Notes under the pieces: generated by a model
Database searches by the model: none
Told to the model about the DNA's origin: nothing
The model's input: the letters and a program-made list of their open reading frames with translations, nothing else
Shown: positions 1 through 6,974 of the stretch, one piece after another
Position numbering within the stretch: position 1 is the stretch's first letter
How the letters are laid out: the number at the start of each line of letters is the position of its first letter
Assembly (NCBI GenBank): GCA_910579595.1
Contig: CAJTVM010000119.1
Span: 1 to 6,974, forward strand
Source: an uncultured Oscillospiraceae bacterium
GTDB taxonomy: Bacteria; Bacillota; Clostridia; Oscillospirales; Oscillospiraceae
DNA: 6,974 nt
Direction of reading: 5' to 3'
Program-made: the position numbers and the translations under genes

Positions 1-1
1 A

Positions 2-1057
2 AACGACAAAATTTCTTCGGCGTTTTCTTACAATTTCATATCGGCGTTGACACTCCAATGGCCTGCCGTTCAAACCACAGCTGGTGATCTCTGCCTGATG
101 GAACCGCCCGTTTTCATCCAGTTCCACCCGCTCGGCGCAGCCCTGGCGGGAATACTGCTGGCGGTTGGTCTGCCGGTGATAGAAGATGTACCAGTTTCCG
201 TTTAACTCCACGAGCCCCCCATGGGTATTGCCCAGGTAGTTGCGGGGCTGGTCGGTCAGACCGATGTCACCGATGCTCACCAATGTCCCACCGTACTGAA
301 ACCCGCCGTCCGGCCTGTCGCTGACGGCCCAGCACAGTTCATGGGACAAGCCGGAGGAGTAGACGAAATAGTACCGCCCGCCAATCTTCCGCATGGAACT
401 GGCCTCAAAAAAGCCATGGCCCTCAAAGCCGGTCCCGGCAGCCAGTCCGTTCTTGGGTACAATGCGCCGGGGTATACCCTTGATGGTCCGCATATCCGGC
501 TCCAACTCCATCACATAGGCCCCGTTCATGCGGTACTTCTGACACGCAGCCGCAAACATACCGTCTTTCTCCGGGCCAAAGCCGGAATAGAGATACACAT
601 GGTCATCATCATCCCGAAACACGCCTGGATCGAACTGGAACAGATCATGTTCCCGCTTCCCCACCGGAGTGCCGTCGTCATACTGGATCAGACCGTAATA
701 TTGATACTGTCCCGCAGGGGTATCGCACACCGCCACCGCCATGACAGGAACCAGCCCCAGGGTATAGTAGAGGTAGAACCGCCCATCCGGCCCCTGGCAT
801 ACATCCGGGGCCTGCATAATGCTGTCCTCCTTTGCCAAAGGGTCCTGGGCCTTGCGGTAGATGGTTCCCTCAAACTGCCAGTTCCCCAGATCATCCAACG
901 GTGCGGACCAGCACACGTAATCGTTTTGGCAGAACAGGGTGCCGTTGAATCGGTCATGGGAACCGAACACATAGAGCCGTTCCCCAAACACATGAGGTTC
1001 CCCATCCGGGATGTACTCCCAGGAGGGGAGATAAGGATTAAAAACCTGCTTTTTCAT
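2..1057 (-). CDS. Glycoside hydrolase family 43 enzyme, 3' end cut by window edge
   Basis: This frame starts with ATG at 1057-1055 and stays open for 352 codons to the window edge, so the C-terminus is missing. The protein is a five-bladed beta-propeller glycosidase of the GH43 type; the family mostly removes terminal arabinose, xylose or galactose. Candidate catalytic residues are D18 in IPDGEPHVF (general base), D85 in QAPDV (pKa modulator) and E218 in GHGFFEAS (general acid). Other visible family features are YVFGSHDRFNG (about 29-39), QFDPGVF (141-147) and YIFYHRQTN (290-298). There is no signal peptide, so it is probably cytoplasmic. The start overlaps the GH78 stop in an ATGA and is preceded by GAGGG, 8 bases upstream, so the two genes should be translationally coupled. 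Relatives of this type often carry a further C-terminal beta-sandwich, which could lie beyond the edge. The last visible residues are unusually basic (see findings). The substrate cannot be read from sequence; GH43 assignment is firm, subfamily is not. Confidence 0.88.
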   Translation of the reverse strand, partial: MKKQVFNPYLPSWEYIPDGEPHVFGERLYVFGSHDRFNGTLFCQNDYVCWSAPLDDLGNWQFEGTIYRKAQDPLAKEDSIMQAPDVCQGPDGRFYLYYTLGLVPVMAVAVCDTPAGQYQYYGLIQYDDGTPVGKREHDLFQFDPGVFRDDDDHVYLYSGFGPEKDGMFAAACQKYRMNGAYVMELEPDMRTIKGIPRRIVPKNGLAAGTGFEGHGFFEASSMRKIGGRYYFVYSSGLSHELCWAVSDRPDGGFQYGGTLVSIGDIGLTDQPRNYLGNTHGGLVELNGNWYIFYHRQTNRQQYSRQGCAERVELDENGRFHQAEITSCGLNGRPLECQRRYEIVRKRRRNFVV

Positions 1058-3381
1058 GACAATTTCCCTCGAAATTCATAGTTTCCACTGGTGAGTGTAT
1101 GGGCCGCGCCGTCCGGCAGTATCAAATGGGCTTCTGTTCCCTCCGGCACCGTGCAGGTATAGGTATATGTGCTGCCCTCCCGTTTCCACGCAGATTTGAT
1201 CAGGCCATGCCGGGTCTTGTAGCTTCCCTCCGCCCAGGTAAGACTGCCGCCCAGGACGGGTCGGAGCTCAAACTTCTGGAACCCGGGGCCATCAAAGGCA
1301 GGGCGTATGCCCGCCACATACTCAAAGAGGAACTGACACACCGCACCGAAAGAATAATGGTTGAAGCTGTCCCGGAATGTATCCATGCCGTCCCAGTTCT
1401 CCAGCATGGTAGTGGCCCCCAGGGTGATGGGGTGAAGCCAGCCGGGGGCCCCGGTCTGCTCCAGGATTTTGAAGGCTTCCTCCACCAGCCCGTAATCGCA
1501 CAGAGTGGGCAGCAGATAGACGGTGGACAGGAACCCGGTGTTCAAATGGTTGTCTGCCGCTTCCAGCTCCTGCCTGAGCTGTGCAATGACCAGCGGTTTC
1601 TTCTCCTCGCTTACCATGTCCAGCGCCAGCGCCCGAATATAAGCTGCCTGATGTCCCGGCTGGATGGAACCATCATCCGCAATCATGTATCTGTTATAGG
1701 CAGCTTTGATTTTTGCGGACAGGGCACGGTATCTGGCTACATCCTCTGTCTTGCCCAGAATCTCCGCCATATGGGCCACATTGTCGCAGGAGCGCTTGGT
1801 GTAGGCCGTGGCCACCTCCGGTTTGCCGTATTGGGCCATGAACTCCACATACTCCGATGGGCTTTTGCCGCTCATGAAGAACTGGACGACCTCCGGGGAT
1901 GGCGGCAAAGGTTCGTTCCATTCACCATAGTGGAATTTGGTATCGTAAATATAATCCCCAAACCCGTCCACGTACCAGGGCTTATCCGCATACAACGGGT
2001 TCCTTTCCTTCATACAGCGCAGGGAGTAGTCCAACCAGCGCTTGCCCGTCTCATATTGATTTTCCAGCATCGTCTTGTCGCCGTACATGAGATAGAGCTG
2101 ATAGGGGATCCAAACGGCGCTGTCTCCCCAGCCCACGCTGTCCTCGCCGATGTTCCCGTCTCCTTCCGGCCCGGCCAGCGCCATACGGGGGTCACGCTCC
2201 CGCACCCGAATCAGCTCCTCCGGGTCATGAACACTGGAGGTAGAAGGGAAGGTAATACCCACCTTGCCGCTGGCGTACTGCTCGATGGTCTGGTCTTTCA
2301 GCCATTTCTCGAAGAAAGCCGATACATCCATAAACCAAGCCGCCGTGCGGCAGTAGATCATGGCATCCCCCGTCCAGGCATTGCGTTCCCGTGTGGGACA
2401 GTCCACCGGCACGTCGAGGAAGTTCCCCTTCTGGCTCCACCGGGCGTTTTCCACCAGCCGGTTAATGAGCGGGTTGGAACATTGGAAGTCCCCGGTCTGC
2501 TCCGTGTCAGAGTAGACCGCAATAGCGGTAAACTCGCCGTCTTCAATGCCCTCCAGCAGCACATAGCGGAAACCGAACGCAGCAAAATGGGGCGTATATT
2601 CCTCCACAGGATCACCTTTACAGATGTAGGTGACCTCCTGAAACTCCATCTTGCCGCCATCGCAGTTGGCTGTGGAGAACTTGCCCTCCTTATCCAACGC
2701 TTCACCATGCTTGAGATGGACCACTTGTCCCGGTTGTGTGTTGAACAGGCGCATATTCACATAGCCCGCGATATTCTGTCCGAAGTCGATGACGGTGTTT
2801 CCGGCGCTGTCCCGGAACAGTGTCCCTGTAAACCACTCCTTCTCCCGCACGGGTACGCCTTGGGTAGGAATGGGCTGCGCGTCAGTGTGGACGGTTTCAA
2901 TGGCGGCGGTCTTCCAGCCTCCCGGTTCTACCCGGGCATCATAGACCTCGCCCTTCTGTAAATCGCTCCTGATGACTGGGCCTGTACCCACCAAGAAACA
3001 CTCGTCTGTGGGGATGATTTCTGTTCCATCGGTATATTCCAGCTCCAACCGCCCCCACAGAGCCAGACGGGGACCGAAATTGTTGTTCCACCGCCACCAG
3101 CCGTCCCCCACCGTTGTTTGCCACAGGTTCTCCCCTTCCTGGAGCAGCGCCGTCACATCATACCGCTGTACCTGGATACGGTGATAGTAACTGGTCAAAC
3201 CCGGTACGAACTTATTGTCGGTCACCGGCCTGCCATTGAGTTCCGCTTCGTAAATACCATGAGCTGTGATGGACAGTCGGGCCGCTTTCAGACCGTCCCG
3301 GACTGAAAAAGTCCGCTGGAACACAGGAACCATACAGGTTTCCCGGTTATCTAACGGGTGGCAGATCCATTTCGTGTCCAT
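1054..3381 (-). CDS. Alpha-L-rhamnosidase, glycoside hydrolase family 78
   Basis: A 775-residue GH78 enzyme, predicted to release terminal alpha-L-rhamnose by inversion. Domains in order: N-terminal rhamnosidase beta-sandwich (about 30-150, with GIYEAELNGRPV); a second beta domain (about 188-285, with DFGQNIAGYV); the (alpha/alpha)6 catalytic barrel (about 290-685); and a C-terminal beta domain (about 690-765). The catalytic motif DCPTRERNAWTGDA gives D327, E332 and D339, with the same spacing as D567, E572 and D579 of the characterised Bacillus RhaB; E332 would be the general acid. E661 in TTMLENWDG is the likely general base. GWGDSAVWIP (417-426) and DSFNHYSFGA (671-680) are further family signatures. 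No signal peptide is seen, suggesting a cytoplasmic enzyme. An upstream in-frame ATG at 3456 would add 25 residues, but these are encoded by the hairpin and by the Shine-Dalgarno sequence; ATG 3381 follows AAAGGAGG and begins at the normal family N-terminus (MDTKWICHPL), so it is preferred. The gene follows the transporter pair after 78 bases and overlaps GH43 by four bases. Confidence 0.93.
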   Translation of the reverse strand: MDTKWICHPLDNRETCMVPVFQRTFSVRDGLKAARLSITAHGIYEAELNGRPVTDNKFVPGLTSYYHRIQVQRYDVTALLQEGENLWQTTVGDGWWRWNNNFGPRLALWGRLELEYTDGTEIIPTDECFLVGTGPVIRSDLQKGEVYDARVEPGGWKTAAIETVHTDAQPIPTQGVPVREKEWFTGTLFRDSAGNTVIDFGQNIAGYVNMRLFNTQPGQVVHLKHGEALDKEGKFSTANCDGGKMEFQEVTYICKGDPVEEYTPHFAAFGFRYVLLEGIEDGEFTAIAVYSDTEQTGDFQCSNPLINRLVENARWSQKGNFLDVPVDCPTRERNAWTGDAMIYCRTAAWFMDVSAFFEKWLKDQTIEQYASGKVGITFPSTSSVHDPEELIRVRERDPRMALAGPEGDGNIGEDSVGWGDSAVWIPYQLYLMYGDKTMLENQYETGKRWLDYSLRCMKERNPLYADKPWYVDGFGDYIYDTKFHYGEWNEPLPPSPEVVQFFMSGKSPSEYVEFMAQYGKPEVATAYTKRSCDNVAHMAEILGKTEDVARYRALSAKIKAAYNRYMIADDGSIQPGHQAAYIRALALDMVSEEKKPLVIAQLRQELEAADNHLNTGFLSTVYLLPTLCDYGLVEEAFKILEQTGAPGWLHPITLGATTMLENWDGMDTFRDSFNHYSFGAVCQFLFEYVAGIRPAFDGPGFQKFELRPVLGGSLTWAEGSYKTRHGLIKSAWKREGSTYTYTCTVPEGTEAHLILPDGAAHTLTSGNYEFRGKLS
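1066..1070 (-). promoter_or_regulatory. Ribosome binding site of the GH43 gene
   Basis: GAGGG lies 8 bases before the ATG at 1057, inside the last codons of the GH78 gene. Together with the ATGA overlap (ATG 1057-1055, TGA 1056-1054) it fixes the GH43 start and suggests coupled translation of the two hydrolases. Confidence 0.6.
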
Positions 3382-3392
3382 AAAACTCCCAG

Positions 3393-3400
3393 CCTCCTTT
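3393..3400 (-). promoter_or_regulatory. Ribosome binding site that decides the GH78 start
   Basis: AAAGGAGG sits 11 bases before the ATG at 3381; a second purine run, GGGAG (3390-3386), sits closer. An open frame continues upstream to an ATG at 3456, but that start would translate straight through the hairpin and this site, so the ATG at 3381 is the better call. Confidence 0.75.
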
Positions 3401-3413
3401 AGGATGTATCGTC

Positions 3414-3447
3414 TGCCGTTCCTGCCCCGTTCGGGACAGGAACGGCA
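3414..3447 (-). promoter_or_regulatory. Long intercistronic hairpin between transporter and GH78
   Basis: On the transcribed (minus) strand, GCCGTTCCTG (3446-3437) pairs perfectly with CAGGAACGGC (3424-3415). The stem extends outward by one T-A pair (3447/3414) and inward through one G-U wobble and three C-G pairs to the loop GAAC (3432-3429), giving about 15 paired positions. It starts 12 bases after the transporter stop codon and ends shortly before the GH78 Shine-Dalgarno sequence. No U-tract follows the stem, so it is not a classic intrinsic terminator. It could shield the 3' end of the transporter message, act as a partial terminator or attenuator, or be a copy of a dispersed palindromic repeat. 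The pairing is directly visible; the role is inferred. Confidence 0.75.
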
Positions 3448-3459
3448 AGGGGCCATACT

Positions 3460-5238
3460 TTAATTTGCGGGGCTGACTTCCGGCCTGCGCATCATCATTT
3501 TGGACAGATAGTTGTCCGTCTGCTCCAGGATCTGGGCCGGTGATCCTTCCATCTCCAGCTCCCCCTTATTGATAACGATGACATGATCCGCATTCTTGAT
3601 CGTGGACAGGGAGTGGGCAATGATAACGGTGGTCCTATCTTTCATCAGCCGATCCATGGCCTCCATTACATCCTTCTCCCGCTTCACGTCCAGGTTGCTG
3701 GTGGCCTCATCCAGCAGCAGATAATCGCTCTTGCTGAGCATGGCCCTGGCAATGGCGATGCACTGCTTCTGCCCGCCGGAAAAGTTCCCGCCGCCGGCAG
3801 CCACCACCGTGTCAAAACCATCGGGCAGGTCTTTCACAAAATCGTATACATGAGACAGCTTAGCAACCTCCAGCAGTTCTTCATCAGACACCTGATCCGC
3901 TCTGCCGTAGCAGATATTCTCCCGGATGGTGCCGGCCATCATGGGGCTTCCCTGGGCAATCAAGCACAGCTTTCGGCGCCAGGAATGCAGGCTGTAAACC
4001 GAGCAGTCGTTTTCCCCAAACAGAATCGTGCCGCTTTGGGGTTCATAGAGCCGGGTCATGAGCTTGAACAGCGTGGATTTGCCGGAACCGTTGGTCCCAA
4101 TGACGGCAGTAACCTTATTCCTGGGAATACGGCAGGAGAACTGCTTCATCACACGTCGGTCTGTATAGCCGAAATCCACCTGCTGGAACGAAATGTCCTC
4201 CTGGGCCGCAGCCTGGATCTCCTGGCCATCGTCAGGGCACTCCTCCTCCACTTCAAGGAACCGGGTGATCCGAGCCAGGGCACCGTTGGCCTCCTTAAAG
4301 TCACCGGCATACACGATCAGATTGTTGAACACCGTCTTCACGTTGCCGAACAAGGTGTTGAAGGTGACCACCGCACCGATGGTCAGCAGGCCCTCGCTGA
4401 CAAACCACGCACCCACCAGAAACGGAACGGCGATGGACAGCATTTGCAGCAAGGAATCGATCACAGTGGCAATGGCGGTGACAAACCCCAAACGGAGCTG
4501 CGCATCATACTGAGCCTTGAAATATTCCCTGCCCTCCTCAATTTCCCGCTTTTGGGCGTTGCAGGTTTTAATGAGGGGCAAATCCTTTGTGCGCTCCACC
4601 AGATAAGCGGTAGCAGCCGCCAGCTTAGCCTGTGTCCTTCGGCCTACGAGGAATCGCAGAACCGTATAGCCTGCGCCCAGCAGGATGCTTACAGGGATGA
4701 ACAGCAGAACATAGTTGGCCATGCGCACGTTGAGCTGATACATCCCCACCAGATACATGGTAGTGCTGATGACCAGACCGGCAATGTTGGCTATCGTGCC
4801 ATAGAATCTGCTGGCATAGTCACAGTCCGTAGTTACTCGACTGACCATGGACTCACCGCCGTCCAGGTCATAACTGCTCTGTTTAGTGACGATGATCTTA
4901 TGCCACAGCTTTTGGCGCAAAGCGTAATTGATCTTTTCTCCTGCCCAGTTTACCGATACGTGCCGTCCCGTAGTGTAGGCCACTACGAGCAGGGATGTGA
5001 TCACATAGACCACCATCTCGCGTACCGGAATATCGCCGCTGGCATCTACGGCGGAACCGGAAAAGCTGGATACCTGCAGCGTGGCGTAGGCGGCCAGCAG
5101 GGCAAAGATCACGCCGGCAGTCATCAATCCCCAAGGCAGGCGGATATTTTTGAAAATCCCCAGACACTCCCGTAGGGAGACCTTATCGGCGGTATATCGT
5201 TTGTCTTCTGCGGCAGCCCTCTTTATATTCTTTTTCAT
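3460..5238 (-). CDS. ABC exporter-type half-transporter, half 2 (TMD-NBD)
   Basis: A 592-residue fusion of six membrane segments and an ATPase, the usual layout and length of an ABCB/MdlB-like exporter half. A short soluble leader and elbow (1-33) precede membrane segments at about 34-56, 73-92, 146-168, 174-198, 251-278 and 282-305. The ATPase has an A-loop Tyr (Y358), Walker A GTNGSGKST (381-389), Q-loop Q429, signature FSGGQ (486-490), Walker B YLLLD (506-510) with catalytic E511, D-loop SNLD (514-517) and H-loop H542. Every ATP-site residue is intact. Its ATG overlaps the stop of half 1 in an ATGA and is preceded by AGGAGGTG, 8 bases upstream, so the two halves are almost certainly made together and form a heterodimer in the cytoplasmic membrane. 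Such pairs are usually annotated as multidrug or lipid exporters. The substrate is unknown; co-transcription with GH78 and GH43 suggests a glycoside or a product of one. Confidence 0.93.
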   Translation of the reverse strand: MKKNIKRAAAEDKRYTADKVSLRECLGIFKNIRLPWGLMTAGVIFALLAAYATLQVSSFSGSAVDASGDIPVREMVVYVITSLLVVAYTTGRHVSVNWAGEKINYALRQKLWHKIIVTKQSSYDLDGGESMVSRVTTDCDYASRFYGTIANIAGLVISTTMYLVGMYQLNVRMANYVLLFIPVSILLGAGYTVLRFLVGRRTQAKLAAATAYLVERTKDLPLIKTCNAQKREIEEGREYFKAQYDAQLRLGFVTAIATVIDSLLQMLSIAVPFLVGAWFVSEGLLTIGAVVTFNTLFGNVKTVFNNLIVYAGDFKEANGALARITRFLEVEEECPDDGQEIQAAAQEDISFQQVDFGYTDRRVMKQFSCRIPRNKVTAVIGTNGSGKSTLFKLMTRLYEPQSGTILFGENDCSVYSLHSWRRKLCLIAQGSPMMAGTIRENICYGRADQVSDEELLEVAKLSHVYDFVKDLPDGFDTVVAAGGGNFSGGQKQCIAIARAMLSKSDYLLLDEATSNLDVKREKDVMEAMDRLMKDRTTVIIAHSLSTIKNADHVIVINKGELEMEGSPAQILEQTDNYLSKMMMRRPEVSPAN

Positions 5239-6962
5239 ACGCCGAACACCTCCTGATAGGATTGTTCCTGTACAAGGTCATGGTAAACCGGGCAGTCCTT
5301 CATCAATGCCTCATGACTGCCGGAGCCAGCCATTGCGCCCATGTTGACCACCACGATATGATCTGCCTGGGCCATGTAGTTGAGTTCATGGGAGATAATG
5401 ACAACGGTCTTCCCTTGAAAGTGCTGGAAAATAATGCGGCTGATGGCATTTGCCGATTCCGGGTCCAATGCGCTGGTGGGTTCGTCGAAGATATAAATAT
5501 CCGAATCCCGCAGCATGGCCCGGGCGATGGCGATGCGCTGCCGCTGCCCGCCGGACAGAGAGGAACCCCAGTTGGCCAAGGGCGTATCAAAACCATGGGT
5601 CAGGGTCTGGATATAATCGTACAAGCCTACGGCCTGAGTGACGCGGATCAGTTCCGTCTCGGATACCTCCCAATCCACACTATAGCACAGGGCTTGGCGC
5701 AGCGTCCCGCTGAACACTCCGGCATCCTGCACCACATAGGACAGTTTCCGGCGCCAACTATCCAAATTCAGCGTCTCAATGTCCACACCACCGATGGTGA
5801 TGCATCCTTCAGTGGGAGAATACAGCCGCTCCAGCAGTTTGATCAGGGTAGTCTTTCCGCTGCCGGAGGGGCCAACGATTGCGGTCACCTTCCCTTGCGG
5901 GATCACAAAATCAATACCGCTCAAAATCGAGACGCCATTTGACTGATAGCGGAAGCCCACACCCTCGACACGCAAATCTCCGGAGGGAACGTCCTGCGCA
6001 CCAGCGGCTTTTTTGCCGGTCAATTCAGTAGGGGCCTCAATCAACCGAGCTATACGGGTGGCGCGTCCTTGGAAGTCCTTAATAAAGGTCCACACGGTGG
6101 CAATGACCAGGAACGTCATGTTGATGGAGGCAATATACATGGAAAAGGCCAGGAAGCTGGTAATATCGGTCTGACCAGTTTTCAGAAGATAGCAGTCCCA
6201 GAGTACCGCTGCCACAGTAGACGCCACACCGGCCATGGTTTGATAGACTGCGACCACAGCGCCCAGATCAACATTGTATTTTTTATTGATACGGTACAGC
6301 TTTCCTGTGGCCTCAATGCCATTTTGATCTTCCTGCTGTTCTGCCGCAAAGCTCTTGATCATCGGAAGGTTGCGGATCCGTTCAGCTAAATAGCCGGTGA
6401 GATCACCAATTTGGCCGGCCAGTTCCCGGCCCAGCTTTTGCTGCCACCGGCCAACAAAAATGAGGTAGATAATGTGCATTGAAACCAACAGCCAAAGAAT
6501 CATCAACAGTTTCGGCGTATAGGCCAGCAGCTGGATGATGCAGGATATCATCAGCACCACCATGGTGGGGATAAAAATGAACAGCTGCACCAGCCCGGCC
6601 CCCATAGTTTGGGCGTCCACCGTCACCATACTCAGACGGCTGGCTGGGTCGTTGGCATCATAATACTCCATTTTTGCGTTGACCATCCGCTCCCAGACAG
6701 AGGTGCGGGCGGCGAGAACAGATCTGGATTCCGCAAATACCCGCACAATATAAGAAATCAAACCTAACAGCAGAGAAATCAGCAGCGTCTGGGCTACACC
6801 CCAAAGCTTGCCGGTGGAAAAATCTCCGTCGAACAGGTTGGCTGTGGCATCCGGAACCATTGAGGTAACAACGCTCTGGGCGCTTCCAATCACCAATGCC
6901 AGAATGATCAGCCCCCAGCTGGGCCTGACAGAAAATTTTGTGTAAACGCAGACAAGCTGTCG
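5235..6962 (-). CDS. ABC exporter-type half-transporter, half 1 (TMD-NBD), disrupted or uncertain N-terminus
   Basis: The partner half of the transporter. The frame is open from just after an in-frame TGA (6965-6963) to the stop at 5237-5235. The first usable start codon is a TTG at 6896 (553 residues), but it has no good ribosome binding site and would cut the first membrane helix in half. Homology-like sequence (RQLVCVYTKF, then RPSWGLIILA) begins upstream of it, so the whole open frame is given here. Numbering from the TTG, membrane segments lie at about 32-56, 103-126, 127-147, 210-236 and 244-270, after the remnant of the first. The ATPase has an A-loop Tyr (Y317), Walker A GPSGSGKTT (342-350), Q-loop Q390, signature LSGGQ (447-451), Walker B IYIFD (467-471) with catalytic E472, D-loop SALD (475-478) and H-loop H503. 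The transporter assignment is secure. The start is not: the gene may be genuinely broken, use an unusual start, or carry a sequencing error near the window edge. Confidence 0.85.
   Translation of the reverse strand, partial: RQLVCVYTKFSVRPSWGLIILALVIGSAQSVVTSMVPDATANLFDGDFSTGKLWGVAQTLLISLLLGLISYIVRVFAESRSVLAARTSVWERMVNAKMEYYDANDPASRLSMVTVDAQTMGAGLVQLFIFIPTMVVLMISCIIQLLAYTPKLLMILWLLVSMHIIYLIFVGRWQQKLGRELAGQIGDLTGYLAERIRNLPMIKSFAAEQQEDQNGIEATGKLYRINKKYNVDLGAVVAVYQTMAGVASTVAAVLWDCYLLKTGQTDITSFLAFSMYIASINMTFLVIATVWTFIKDFQGRATRIARLIEAPTELTGKKAAGAQDVPSGDLRVEGVGFRYQSNGVSILSGIDFVIPQGKVTAIVGPSGSGKTTLIKLLERLYSPTEGCITIGGVDIETLNLDSWRRKLSYVVQDAGVFSGTLRQALCYSVDWEVSETELIRVTQAVGLYDYIQTLTHGFDTPLANWGSSLSGGQRQRIAIARAMLRDSDIYIFDEPTSALDPESANAISRIIFQHFQGKTVVIISHELNYMAQADHIVVVNMGAMAGSGSHEALMKDCPVYHDLVQEQSYQEVFGV
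5247..5254 (-). promoter_or_regulatory. Ribosome binding site of transporter half 2
   Basis: AGGAGGTG, close to a perfect anti-16S match, lies 8 bases before the ATG at 5238, within the final codons of half 1. With the ATGA overlap (ATG 5238-5236, TGA 5237-5235) it supports coupled, near-equal translation of the two halves. Confidence 0.75.
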
Positions 6963-6974
6963 TCAAGAAAAGAG

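Noticed and set aside
221..1081. Plus-strand open frame of 286 codons opposite GH43.
   Set aside because: It is antisense to a frame with the full set of GH43 active-site motifs and has no family features of its own.
1099..2961. Plus-strand open frame of 620 codons opposite the GH78 gene.
   Set aside because: It mirrors the codon bias of GH78 on the other strand, shows no recognisable domain, and lies wholly inside a gene with intact catalytic motifs.
3414..3447. Reading the hairpin as a rho-independent terminator.
   Set aside because: The stem is followed by GACGATACATCC rather than a run of U in the direction of transcription, and nothing T-rich follows on the opposite strand either.
3382..3456. 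A longer GH78 start at ATG 3456, adding 25 residues.
   Set aside because: The added residues are Cys/Arg-rich and encoded by the hairpin and the Shine-Dalgarno sequence. The family-like N-terminus begins at ATG 3381.
3583..5175. Plus-strand open frame of 530 codons opposite transporter half 2.
   Set aside because: The ABC motifs are all on the minus strand. The plus-strand product is low-complexity, His/Gln/Gly-rich and family-less, as expected for an antisense shadow.
6934..6966. A promoter for the operon at TTGACG (6966-6961) on the minus strand.
   Set aside because: The -35-like hexamer is followed by no convincing -10 element at 16-18 bases, and it overlaps sequence that appears to encode the transporter N-terminus.
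6658..6966. A minus-strand open frame of 102 codons starting at TTG 6966.
   Set aside because: It is the out-of-frame shadow of transporter half 1, whose frame holds the membrane segments. It is of interest only as evidence that the region near the edge may be frame-shifted.

Overview
The window is a tightly packed, one-directional gene block. All four genes lie on the minus strand, so the reading order runs from the right edge to the left edge: two ABC exporter-type half-transporters, then a glycoside hydrolase family 78 (alpha-L-rhamnosidase) enzyme, then a glycoside hydrolase family 43 enzyme that runs off the left edge. The only non-coding stretch is 78 bases between the second transporter and the GH78 gene. 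No RNA gene, CRISPR array or mobile element is visible.

The G/C-rich third codon positions, strong AGGAGG-type ribosome binding sites, two ATGA stop/start overlaps and the sequence style of the proteins suggest a gut-type Clostridia (Bacillota), perhaps Oscillospirales or Lachnospirales. This is inferred from style, not from a search.

Layout: 6962-5235 transporter half 1, whose N-terminus is disrupted or mis-sequenced; 5238-3460 transporter half 2, translationally coupled to half 1; 3459-3382 intercistronic spacer with a long perfect hairpin and then a Shine-Dalgarno sequence; 3381-1054 GH78; 1057-2 GH43, translationally coupled to GH78 and cut by the window edge.

Working model (inference): neither visible glycosidase N-terminus has a signal peptide, so both enzymes probably act in the cytoplasm on a rhamnose- and pentose-bearing glycoside, such as a pectin fragment or plant secondary metabolite. 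The co-transcribed transporter pair has the fold of an exporter rather than of a sugar importer. It may remove an aglycone or a toxic product, or it may be one of the rare exporter-fold importers. Both window edges show sequence oddities (an in-frame stop just before transporter half 1 and an unusually basic tail on GH43). These could mean the window is a short contig with low-quality ends.
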